A stretch of 64,000 nt of DNA, taken from assembly GCA_022495005.1 (NCBI GenBank), contig JAGYXB010000657.1, forward strand, positions 62,001 to 126,000, written 5' to 3'. How positions within the stretch are numbered: the first letter of the stretch is position 1; the number at the start of each line of letters is the position of its first letter. The notes under the pieces are model-generated. The model had not been told where the DNA came from, did not search any database, and saw nothing but the letters and a program-made list of their open reading frames with translations. Below, piece by piece: positions 1 to 8,975 of this stretch. This DNA is from Rhyacophila brunnea (taxonomy: Eukaryota; Arthropoda; Insecta; Trichoptera; Rhyacophilidae). The position numbers were made by a program, and so were the translations under genes.

Positions 1-150
1 CAAAATGACATTTCAGTATTATATATTTGTTTGTTTGTTTGTTTTTTATTTACTTCATATCAAGTACAAGTTTGAGCATATTGAGGATAATAATTTAACA
101 TAAAATTTAAAAAACGTTGTATATAAAAAGTTCTTTTTATCTTGTAATTA
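1..150 (+). mobile_element. Family A (Helentron-like) repeat, 3' part, cut by window edge
   Basis: This is the right-hand part of the most frequent repeat in the window. It has the TGACATTTCAGTATT block, then AAAACGTTGTA, an AT-rich hairpin ATAAAAA-GTTC-TTTTTAT and the terminal CTTGTAATT. The left part lies outside the window. The same order occurs at 21305-21446 and 62650-62797. No coding capacity is visible. Confidence 0.75.
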
Positions 151-152
151 TT

Positions 153-298
153 TTTAATTTAAATTAGCAATGAGTGTATACTTTCAATAGGTTCGAGAAT
201 TGATCAGCCTGAGTCAATTGAGTTCAACATCGGTGATCGAGATTGGCTGTGTAGTTTTGGCATAACAGTTACACTGGCCGATATAATAGCCCAATGAC
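153..298 (+). repeat. Flank shared with the family A copy near 21.4 kb
   Basis: Beginning just after the family A end, the sequence from TTCGAGAATTGATCAGCCTG through GATCGAGATTGGCTGTGTAG to ACACTGGCCGATA is repeated, with small indels, at about 21465-21575. Its continuation (CCCCGTTTATTTATATGTTT) is found at 932-960 here and at 21577-21598. The adjoining family A copy and its flank therefore look like one larger duplicated unit. Confidence 0.6.
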
Positions 299-965
299 AT
301 TAATATGGACGAAGCATCTGGAAAATAAAATGACACTCACTTTGTGTCGGGTCTGCCGGATGGCGAAATTCATATTTTAATATCGGTATCCTACGCTCAA
401 ATGAAAATTCTGCTTGCAAGCGGTCTGGCGACACCGCTGGGTCTGCCCATACAAAATTTCTGACTGTCAGGTTTCGACCCGCCGTTATTATTGTGTTACA
501 AAATGCCAATGTGCCTAGTTAAAAATTGTAAAAAAAATCTACTAAACACTCCAAGAAAGATGGGATATCACTTTTCATGTGTAAGTATTATTTATTATTG
601 ATAAAATGCCATTTTGATATTGATGAATGTTTATTCAATGCAATTGAATGACAGAAACCATTGGACAGACGCCTGTGATGCGTTGGGCTAACTTGCGTCA
701 AATCTCCAAGAAGTCGTAAGTAACCGAGAACTGTTTCTAACGCAATGACACTAGTACGCCATTACAATAAAGGTTATATTACTATAAATTCTCGAAGATT
801 GTATCGCATAATGGAAATGGATACGTCTATGGTCACGTGACGTCTACCTATACATCTGTGAATGACTTTCATGTACAATTTCTCGTGCGCGCCGATATGA
901 AGTGAGTTGTCCATTTAATATGTCATTGTAATAGCCCCGTTTATTTATATGTTTACTATCTTTAC
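299..965. other. Unassigned AT-rich sequence
   Basis: No gene, RNA or paired repeat boundary was found. A short minus-strand open frame at 300-509 has no recognisable domain and is treated as chance. Positions 921-962 match sequence downstream of the 21-kb family A copy. Confidence 0.5.
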
Positions 966-1222
966 TATTATTGGTTGCTAAGGGGATGGTCCTAGCAACT
1001 AAATTATTAATATATATGTGCGTTAACTATGAAAATCGAAATGACATTTCAGTATTCTATATTTGTTTGTTTGTATGTTGAAAAATAGCAAAAAAATGAT
1101 TTGTTGACAATTGCCTTATTTTTCTAAATTATTAACACATAGAATTGTCAACTTTATAATATGATTCAACAGAAAATTTAAAAACGTGGTATATAAAAAG
1201 TTCTTTTTATCTTGTCATTATT
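966..1222 (+). mobile_element. Family A repeat, 5'-truncated
   Basis: It starts inside the family at ATTATTGGTTGCTAAGG and runs through the CTAGCAACTAAATTATTAAT block and AAAACGTGGTA to the hairpin and CTTGTCATTA end. The left inverted repeat is missing. This copy carries the CGTGGT variant of the internal inverted repeat, also seen in the copies at 3943 and 33520. Confidence 0.7.
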
Positions 1223-2296
1223 AATATTGTGTATATTTATTTAGGTATAGGATTTTTTTAAAAATTTAAATAATGGTGTTATATATTATTAAGAAGGTTT
1301 GCAATTCATATTTAATAAAATAACCAGAAAGTTTATTATTAAAGTGTAATTAATATGTAAGACTATAATAATTTCGTTTCTTTAATTTGAAAAAGGAATG
1401 TTTTGTTTTGTGGGTATATCGTAAAAAATCTGACGCGAACAAATGTATACGTGTTTAATTGGGCGCAAGTATTCGCTTCAAAGTTTAAAATACAATTGCG
1501 TGACAGAGAACAAGTTTCAGAATAATATTCATATTATGAATTATATACATAACATGTTTTTAAGAATTCGCGAAATAATTGGAATCGCATGTTTTACTTT
1601 GTACCTATACTGTTAAGCATTTTTTAAACGTTTTCAACAAACAATGCTTTGCCACAAAAGAATTGTTCGATTTAATAGATATGGCATTTGATATAGTATT
1701 AGGATTTTTTTTAAATTTTTTATTTATATATTTTATTTTTGAATCAACACCACTAATGGGTGAAAAGTTTCAACTAGTGCCGAATATCGATCATCGGACC
1801 ATTATTATTAAGGGAGGACGTGCTCAGCGTGGGTCAAAATGGAGCTTTTTTTCTATTTTAAAGCATGATCCTAGACATTCCTTAAACGTTGTAGATAATT
1901 TATTTATATAATTTTGAAGCCTTATATTTATTTTAAACATTATTTGATGACTGCATAAAGTATTTTTATTACATAAAATAATGTTTTAGAATATAGCCAT
2001 ATTTCAGTACATAAATGTGTAGTGGTGTTAAAATTTTTTACATTTAATAATTTTTAAACGCATTTATAAAACTATCAGTATAATTTATGTCGACATTATT
2101 ATAGTGAAATATTTACGATAAAAAAATATATTGATAATCTCTGTGATCCCAAATTTGACAAGAATTAGGCATTATATTATTCAAAAAATGGGCAAGATTA
2201 ACACATTTGAAGATAATTCTAAAGATACTGATTATAGGCTATGTCTTTGACCATTCAAGTGTGATAAACATTCTACGAATAATGATTGCTTTATGG
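1223..2296. other. Unassigned AT-rich sequence
   Basis: About 1 kb with no recognised element. An open frame at 1579-1911 (110 codons) contains a run of phenylalanine, leucine and isoleucine from T-rich DNA and no motif I recognise; I do not call it a gene. Positions 2289-2296 (CTTTATGG) are the left target duplication of the hAT element that follows. Confidence 0.5.
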
Positions 2297-3275
2297 CAGG
2301 GGCGGGGGCAACCCCGGTCTGCCGGTATTTTTGGGCCCGCCATCATTAATTGTTCTTCTGATTACGAATAACTTTTTTTATAATTTTTTACAAAATATTG
2401 ACAATAGGTAGATTAAAATTTGAAGAATTTGTTGTTTCGTAAATGTATTATCCAGTACGTCTTCCTTGCGTCTCGTCTCACACTATGTAACCACTATTTT
2501 CTACGTTGAACATCGTGACACATTTAAATAATTTTAACTCCGCGTTGCAAGGAAAAAAAATATATGCCCATGATATGGTAAAAAGTTTGAATGGATTTCA
2601 ATTAAAACTCAAGTTATTCCTTCGACAAATATCGAATAATAACGAGAACCACTTTCCAACTTTTAAGTTGCTGAATATACGAGTACCAGAACATAAATTT
2701 GAAGAATATGGTAAAATTATTAAAGCTCTGAATGACGATTTTTCACTAAGATTTGGTGACTTCCGAAAAATTGTGACAAGTTTAGCAATAGTACGCGATC
2801 CATTTTCAATAGATATTGATAGTGTACCAACAGAGCTACAACTTCTGCAGTGTGACACTGATTTAAGAGAATCGTATCGTCGTGAAGAAATCTCCAAATT
2901 TTACAATGCCCTTAATTCAGACGAATTCGACCAACTTAAGGATTATGCAAGAAAAATGTTCGTTATTTTTGGATCAACCTATATAATATGTGAACAAACA
3001 TTTTTGATCATGAACCTCAATAAAAATTCTTTACGATCAAATATCTCCGATGCCCATTTACAAACAGTTTTGAGAATATCAACTACAAAATTAACACCTG
3101 AATTTGAACAGTTTTCATTCATCAACAGTTTCATTTTTCTCATTCATTTTTTTGTAATGTTTATTTTTCGTGATAATAAATAGTGTATATTTAAAAAGTG
3201 TATTTTACTTGCGGCCCGCCGCTCATTTTGAATTCTTGAATTTGGCCCTCCATCCAAAAAGTTTGCCCCCCCCTG
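2297..3275 (+). mobile_element. hAT transposon remnant, with 8-bp target duplication
   Basis: A 979-bp element begins CAGGGGCGGG and ends GTTTGCCCCCCCTG. It is flanked by CTTTATGG (2289-2296) and CTTTATAG (3276-3283), an 8-bp target duplication with one mismatch. hAT transposons make 8-bp duplications and often have CAG-type ends. GC-rich subterminal blocks (GGCCCGCC, GCGGCCCGCCGCTC) are shared with the inverted copy at 31217-31854. It contains a partial transposase frame. The left end has lost part of the GC-rich block seen in the other copy, so it is probably immobile. Confidence 0.88.
2506..3183 (+). pseudogene. Partial hAT transposase, GTF2IRD2-like C-terminal region
   Basis: An open frame of about 225 codons lies wholly inside the hAT element. 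It opens at a TTG, not an ATG, so it is a fragment lacking the N-terminal DNA-binding and catalytic parts. Near the start is a LNNFNSALQGK-type segment followed by FQLKLKLFLRQ and NHFPTF. Near the end are FGSTYIICEQTF, MNLNKNSLRSN and DAHLQTVLRIST. This pattern is typical of the protein family annotated as general transcription factor II-I repeat domain-containing protein 2-like, whose C-terminus derives from a hAT (Charlie-like) transposase dimerisation region. That assignment rests on remembered family patterns, not on a search. The related copy at 31217-31854 encodes the same C-terminus on the minus strand with an internal deletion. No promoter or N-terminal exon is visible, so an active host gene is unlikely. 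Confidence 0.7.
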
Positions 3276-3427
3276 CTTTATAGTAATTATTGACCTAAGA
3301 ATAAGGTAGTGTTTTTTTGAAATACGCCATTTTTTTGGCATTCCCCAGTAGTTAAGCTACAACATACGGCCGTAGCCATAAATTGACAAACTATAATTGA
3401 AGAAGGGAGTAAAATGATGTTAACGTG

Positions 3428-3482
3428 CGTGTTTGAACATGTACTTAACCGATTTTTTTTAAACGGTACATGTTCAAACACG
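3428..3482. repeat. Perfect 17-bp inverted repeat, 21-nt loop
   Basis: The arm CGTGTTTGAACATGTAC (3428-3444) is exactly complementary to 3466-3482. The loop contains a T8 run. No protein frame or flanking target duplication was seen. It could be the core of a small fold-back element or extrude as a cruciform. Confidence 0.75.
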
Positions 3483-3942
3483 CGTTCATTTGATATATTT
3501 TATTATAATAATTTTCGAAAATTTGTATGTTAAGACTTATATTATGCGTATTTTATGTACCTAATTGAAAAAATTTATACGCTAGTTTTAATAAAATAAA
3601 ATTTTTTATATAATGGACATTGATCGAATTTTTAAATGTTATGTTTTTTTCCTTTAATATTATTCTATTTTTCTGTTCTATCTTAGATAACCCATATTAT
3701 GTATAAATTTCAATAATTCTTAAAACACAATATATAATGTAGGTATATTATTATATACTTATATATGTAAAAAAAAATATGTTACTTTTTTGTCTAAAAT
3801 TATTCATTATTCTTCCTCATTTTTCTTATGTAATTTCTTTATATTTATGTTCTTCTTACTTTCTATCTTGTTAGGCTTAACTGTATTATAATTTATATAT
3901 GGAAACTTTGATGGTTGCAATAACTTTTCACTGTTCTATTTT
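3483..3942. other. Unassigned AT-rich sequence
   Basis: Nothing recognisable was found. The stretch is rich in TATA and AATT runs with no open frame worth reporting. Confidence 0.5.
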
Positions 3943-4382
3943 ACCACGTTTTTATTAGCTCGTATTTTTGTTTGTGCAAGATTTGTATTGGACGATTGAA
4001 GATTTTTGACTTCCCGACTAGATAGACATTAATTTTGAAACGTTTAGAATATATCAGAACACGACGACAATGCATACTTTTAATACTTCTAGCCGTTTTT
4101 AAGCAGAATTGAATTCATTTTCAGTTAATTCTGTTTTGTGTGGAAAGTTATTATTGTTGGTTGCTAAGGGTGTCCTAGCAACTAAATTATTAATATATAC
4201 GTGCGTTACTATGGAAATCGATATGAAATTTAAAAATGACATTTCAGTATTCTATATTTATTCAGTATTTCTATCAAAACAAAAAAAGTATTTATTAATA
4301 CATAGAATTGTCAAGTTTATAATATGATTCAACAGAAAATTTAAAAACGTGGTATATAAAAAGTTCTTTTTGTCTTGTAATT
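3943..4382 (+). mobile_element. Family A repeat, near full length
   Basis: It begins ACCACGTTTTTATTAGCTCG. It then carries the family order: a TTCCCGACTAGATAGACATT block, GAATTCATTTTCAGTTAATT, the GTTGCTAAGG...CTAGCAAC block, TGACATTTCAGTATT, AAAAACGTGGT, the hairpin and CTTGTAATT. The 5' end ACCACGTTTTT is complementary to the internal AAAAACGTGGT, and both carry the same variant base. No coding capacity. Confidence 0.8.
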
Positions 4383-5514
4383 ATTTGTAGTCAAAATGTA
4401 ACTGTTTGTTTTCCTTAATAAATAAAAATAAAAAAAATAATTACTCCATAAAATGATTTCGAGACTTACCAACTTTTGGTAGTATATCCACGAATAATAA
4501 TTATCACAGTGATCATTATTGAAGCGTGTGTTACAATTATTGTTGCTTGTTATCTCATAGCTGAGGATTGTGACCACCTTGAAATATTCTCCTGTGAGAG
4601 ATCATGGTGGTCCACCCCTCGCGATCCCAGCTTCTCTCAGGGCAGAGGTAAGATTGCCCCCAGTCAAGTCATTCACTTGGTCGCTCCATGGTGTCGAAAC
4701 TCTTCCACTGCTTTGCCTTACCTAGAAGCCACCCAAAACAATATATCCAAATAACTGCAGAATGCGTCTCAAATACTATGGAGTCAGAGTATATGTATAT
4801 ATATACTATATATACATATACTATACATACAGGCTATGCTCTGTCCAAGAAATGCGAAGCATTCGATACCAAATCTCAAAGGTATCAATTGCCTAACGAT
4901 TTCCATGCCTTCAGGGTCCAAGACACGATATGAAAATATGGAAAATAATACTAATTTCCGCACAAGCATAATTTTCGTGGTAATTGAAATTCCCAAATCT
5001 TTCCATATTAGAGTAGTAAGACGTGCCTTTGCATTTTTTGCAATCTGTGTCCACCTTATAATCTCTACTACACATCCGCCTTTTCCACTGTGGTGATCAA
5101 CGAGTCCTGTGAGAACAAGCGTTGTCAGAAAATCGGTGACATACGAATCGATCGCGAAAATATAATTTATTTATTTTTATATACTTACATTTTTCACAGG
5201 CTGTCAGCAGTATCGGTTAGTTCTTACTCAGTGAGAAATGTTAACGGAAAAAATACAATTGCTTAGTACATAGATTTTTAGCATTCAAATTTGACACGAA
5301 TCTAATTACCAAGTGCAAATAAGAACGTTTACCTCAGTATTATTTATTATTTCAAAATGTATTTCTCACCGAAAGTATGGAATACTCAGGTCAGCATTAT
5401 TCATCGTGAGGGCTCATTAAATAAGCTATCACGATTGAATGAATATCTCACTCAGTTTTTATCTTGATCGCGTAACAGTCACTCCATATGAGTCACTTAG
5501 TATCCAGTAACTTG
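4383..5514. other. Unassigned sequence
   Basis: No gene was found. Short open frames between 4476 and 5096 overlap on both strands without a recognisable product. Positions 4793-4828 are a TATA-rich dinucleotide tract. A segment around 4580-4700 is more GC-rich than its surroundings, but no other copy was seen in the window. Confidence 0.45.
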
Positions 5515-5611
5515 CCTAAACCAAACCATAATAATTTAGGTATGCTATGGGTGATCCGATAAAAATAGTGCACACTTTTCCAGTCATACTAATTTATTTT
5601 CGTTGAATTAA

Positions 5612-5975
5612 GGCTATACCTCAGTTGAGGCATGGTATAAAAAGATCGTGACTAGGCGATGCGTGGATTTTGCAAATGACGCGTGCCGGACGAAATATAA
5701 TTTGTCATATAAATCCAACATGCGTCCATTTAATGGTCTGTTTATTGTTCTATCAGTTACAACAATAATATATTCATTGACATGTTTTCGTTTTCAACTA
5801 AATGGGGAACGTTTTTTACAAATCTTTAGACGATTTAAGAATTAATACCCCTGTCACCATCACGAAACAAATTGACGTGTTCACAGCTCGACGTTCGCTC
5901 TCCGATTGCCAGCGAGTTCAAAATTTCGTCGCACCCATAGTTGAAAATCATTTGCCGTTTCACTGAAGTACCGTC
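5612..5975 (+). mobile_element. TTAA-flanked piggyBac-like MITE, copy 1
   Basis: This 364-bp insertion is bounded by TTAA at 5608-5611 and 5976-5979. Family B at 20650-20690 gives the empty site: CGTTGAATTAAGAATACA there corresponds to CGTTGAATTAA before and TTAAGGAAACATA after the insert. A single TTAA was therefore duplicated, which is the signature of piggyBac-type transposition. Weak terminal inverted repeats are visible (GGCTATACCTCAGT against GACGGTACTTCAGT, 10 of 14 positions). Copy 2 lies at 16937-17295. Confidence 0.8.
5719..5844 (+). other. Small open frame inside the TTAA element (41 codons)
   Basis: An ATG-started frame begins MRPFN, continues with a hydrophobic segment of about 17 residues (FIVLSVTTIIYSLTC), then a short basic tail (ERFLQIFRRFKN) and TAA. 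It is preceded by a TATA-like GTATAAAAAG at 5635-5644. Copy 2 has the same ATG, no indel over 41 codons and the same MRPFN, YSL.CF, FQ and ERFL.IF.R.KN pattern, but reads on past this stop. Many differences are amino-acid changing. Whether it is translated is unknown; it could be a remnant of transposon coding sequence or a chance frame. Confidence 0.3.
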
Positions 5976-6335
5976 TTAAGGAAACATAATATTACAGATG
6001 GTGTTTGTTAGTTTTTAAAATTCATTAAGCCCTGCATAGACCAAATCATAATCGATAACAAATATTTTTCTATCTATAAAATATCTAAAATTATGAATGG
6101 TTTAATGAGATAATTTTAGATATTTTATAAACAAACAAATATTTTTGGAATATTATGTACTATGGCTTGGATTAGGTAAGGTTTGATTAAATTTAAAAAA
6201 TGAGTAGAAACTGTCTACAGATTGTAGTCTTAGTTCAGCAAAAACAAAAAAATATGTTATTAATAATATATTGACTGACAAAGTTTAGTATGCACTACTA
6301 ATGTTGGATCTTAACACCCTTCGTTACTGATTTAG

Positions 6336-7326
6336 CGTACTTATGTGTCCTATTGTCACATCATTAATTAATTAAATCGTTTAATAACAATATCAATAAT
6401 ATAACAAACGTAGTTTTATTGTGTCAGAAAACCATTAATCAATGGGAAATTTCTATTATCACAATAATACGAATAATGTTTGAACTAAATTCAATACCTG
6501 TTAGTGAGAGCTGTCATTCAAGCCAGAATTTACGCGTGTATACCCCGGCTATATTGACCCATTTTGTAACGGGTCCAGAGCGATTCGGCGCCGACAACTG
6601 GACGCCGCCGTTTGGAAGATGTTGGTTCGACGCCAGGACAACTGGATGATGGTCATTTGGGGGTAGCATCTACCTATAATAAAGCTCTTATTACACATTG
6701 GTTGATATTCAGCATCCTACGCAAATTTAACGTTCCCTCTAATTTTTCTATTGTGCGTGCAGATCATCAACGCATCTGAGCAGTGGCATAACTAGGGTTG
6801 GTGTCACCTGGTGTGGTAAATTTATACCCCCCCCCCCACCCACAAACACACATATACAATTTTTTATTAAAACTTATATTTTTAAGGTCTTTATTAATTT
6901 AAGTGATTTTATGTAATAAAATAAACTTTATTTAACAATATTTTTGTATGAGGACTGTGCGAAGGGTGAAAACATGTGTGCGGACACATTTTGGTTGGTG
7001 TGCGCGTGTGCATTGTATGCAACATATTACAACGGACGTCACATTGGCACAGTTTACTCAATTGCGCAATATTATTGATCTTTTGGTCATTGTATTGAAA
7101 GTTTGTGTAATATTTAATATATATATTTATATACATTTCACAAAAAACCCTGGATGCGCACGAGTCTTATACGCAGTTCCATATTTAAAAAAATTATTTT
7201 GAAAATTAATATATATAATGAATAAAAATGAAAATAGATTAGGCTGTCATTTTTTCGTTCATCATTTTCATTTTGCAAAACATGAAAAATATTAATTAAA
7301 AAGTTTTAACACACATTACATTGACA
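6336..7326. other. Unassigned sequence with a possible hAT left end
   Basis: No gene was found. Positions 6580-6650 form a GC-rich patch. At 6781 a CAGTGGCATAACTAGGG motif resembles the left end of some hAT-type MITEs and precedes a C12 tract (6827-6838), but no matching right end was found downstream. Overlapping open frames at 6909-7202 on both strands show no motif. Confidence 0.4.
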
Positions 7327-7502
7327 CCTTGTCCACATGGCACGTGTCTCTTTACGGTTCGTCGAGAGTGAATGTGGGCACCTCAATGAGGTCACTTGTA
7401 CCTATACCACGCGCAAATCACGGCGTAAGTGCTTGTGGACGGCTCAATGAGGTCACATGTGCCTGAAATGCACGCGAGTCAAAATGCGCCATGTGGACAA
7501 GG
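7327..7502. mobile_element. MITE with about 14-bp terminal inverted repeats
   Basis: A 176-bp element begins CCTTGTCCACATGG and ends CCATGTGGACAAGG, a perfect 14-bp inverted repeat. A subterminal inverted repeat (TCAATGAGGTCAC at 7393-7405 and again at 7443-7455) lies inside. It is GC-richer than its surroundings. No clear target duplication was seen. Non-coding. Confidence 0.7.
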
Positions 7503-8639
7503 CCTTAATATTTAATATTATTACAAATTACCAGAGGCACCTGCGAATAGAAATTATAACTATTTTGTCAGGACGCTTTGTCAACTGAATTGCGTGTTTA
7601 AAAAATCGGTTCCACGATAAAACAGAACAACGATAAATATAACTATTATGTTGATAGATTTTTAATAGCACAGATTTTCAGTTTGCCATAATAAATCTAA
7701 TTACATACCTAATTTCTGCATTCCTAATCGCTAGAAAGCCTCAAATAGACGGGACTTTGCCGGCAAGTTTAGGATATTATTTCATCTTAATCAATATAAT
7801 ACATATGTTTGATAATTGGTGATGAGTGAAATGATTGGGTAACTAGGTACAATGAAATAATTACCTAACCTAACCTATGCTAACCTAAGCTAACCTAACC
7901 TAACCTAGTCTAAATAGATTCTACATAAATTATTGTTTCATTTTTCCCCTGGCTGTTCTGTTTTGTCACTGTTCTGTTTTGACATGTTCTGTTTTGTCAT
8001 GTTCTGTTTTGTTCAGGAGTTTTGAGGATGCGTCTATGCAGGCACATCTCGAAAGCTTCAAGTCTATTATAGGTATACATTTTATATTACGTAGTAAGGC
8101 GTAAGATACGTGATTTTTTTATGTATTTAAATCGTCTGTATCGGCGTTTTGAAATCAGTCGTCCAGTGTTATCCCGTCGTCCAGTCGTCTGGCATCAAAT
8201 CGGCGGCGTCGAATCGTGCCGTTTCCAATAGTAACAGACTCAATATAATTCCGTCAAAGTATCAGCTATACAATAATAGTGAAGTGAATACAATGACATT
8301 ACTTTATAACGAAATAAATGACGGATTTCATAATAATCATTATCAAAATAATATATTATTTACAGAATAGGATGTGTTTACAGTAGAAATTTAAGTCGTG
8401 ATTTAAAAGTTTCAAAAGAAAAAAGGTGACACTTTTTATATGGACTATATTTGGGGTTGGACTCTGGATGCCGGGGGAGGAGCAGTTAATACGGGATTTA
8501 ATCCAGACACTAACCTTGGTGTTGATCGGCTGTAGCTCAGATATTAGAATGCTGACTGTTAGATTATTACTCACGGTTAAACGTCTTTGGTCTTAGGATG
8601 ATGATAATGAGTTTATGACAGATTTAGTGCAGTGAAGGT
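7503..8639. other. Unassigned sequence including a degenerate TAACC tract
   Basis: Positions 7862-7910 are a run of CCTAACCTAACC units (complement of TTAGG) broken by TATG and AAGC variants. At 7945-8010 the motif TGTTCTGTTTTG recurs four times. An open frame at 8149-8370 starts at TTG and has no domain. No gene was recognised. Confidence 0.5.
7862..7910 (-). repeat. Interstitial (TTAGG)n-type array
   Basis: The plus strand reads CCTAACCTAACCTATGCTAACC and related units, i.e. degenerate TTAGG repeats on the minus strand. TTAGG is the common insect telomere unit. Unique sequence on both sides makes this an interstitial array, not a chromosome end. Flanking AATGAAATAATT and AATTATTGTTTCATT are partly complementary, similar to but weaker than the arms at 17437-17659. 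Confidence 0.7.
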
Positions 8640-8975
8640 CGAAGGTTGTTTATTCTCCCAAGGTACAGATTAAGTTTGGTCAATATTGGGCTGACGATTA
8701 CTGTGTTCAACGAAAAATGACTTCGGATATTGATAGATACCACCTACGTTGGGATGAGTTTAGTTGGATGTTGTTTTATAAATTCTTAAAATAGGGTCTA
8801 ATAAGCTCGTTCGGCGTAGTTCCATGTACTTCATAATTTTTGTATTTACTGTTTTATTATTATTTATTTATTTTTTTAAATTCTGTTTTGATACTATTTC
8901 CATGTTTTGCATTTCATGTTGAGTTCATCTTGAATATGTAATTTGTAAAGTTCACAATATGTAAAAAATTGAATC
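8640..8975 (+). pseudogene. LINE 3' end (CR1/Jockey-like), decayed, family C
   Basis: The segment matches the LINE tail at 58190-58560 and, inverted, 29570-30250. Over 8740-8794 the frame reads YHLRWDEFSWMLFYKFLK and stops at TAG, the C-terminus conserved in the other copies. A 3' untranslated region follows. The upstream PR.RTNLPL motif seen in other copies is eroded. It is a 5'-truncated dead insertion. Confidence 0.65.

Larger units (their letters stand above)
5515..6335 (+). mobile_element. Family B long-inverted-repeat element, interrupted
   Basis: The left arm includes AAAAATAGTGCACAC and CGTTGAATTAA. The right arm is its near complement, ending GACTGACAAAGTTTAGTATG, CACTACTAATGTTGGATC. 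The centre is palindromic around ATCTATAAAATATCTAAAAT and its complement ATTTTAGATATTTTATA. Other copies lie at 14548, 20590, 33420 and 55634. This copy is split by a TTAA-flanked insertion at 5612-5975. There is no transposase; it is a non-autonomous fold-back or MITE-type element. Its outer ends and target duplication were not resolved. Confidence 0.7.

Noticed and set aside
1579..1911. 110-codon plus-strand open frame
   Set aside because: Composition is that of T-rich DNA, there is no motif or homologue recognised, and no repeat copy supports it.
6781..6845. Complete hAT MITE starting at CAGTGGCATAACTAGGG
   Set aside because: No complementary right end or 8-bp duplication found downstream; kept only as a note.
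8149..8370. Possible small gene of 73 codons
   Set aside because: Starts at TTG, has no recognised domain, and there is no evidence of exon boundaries.
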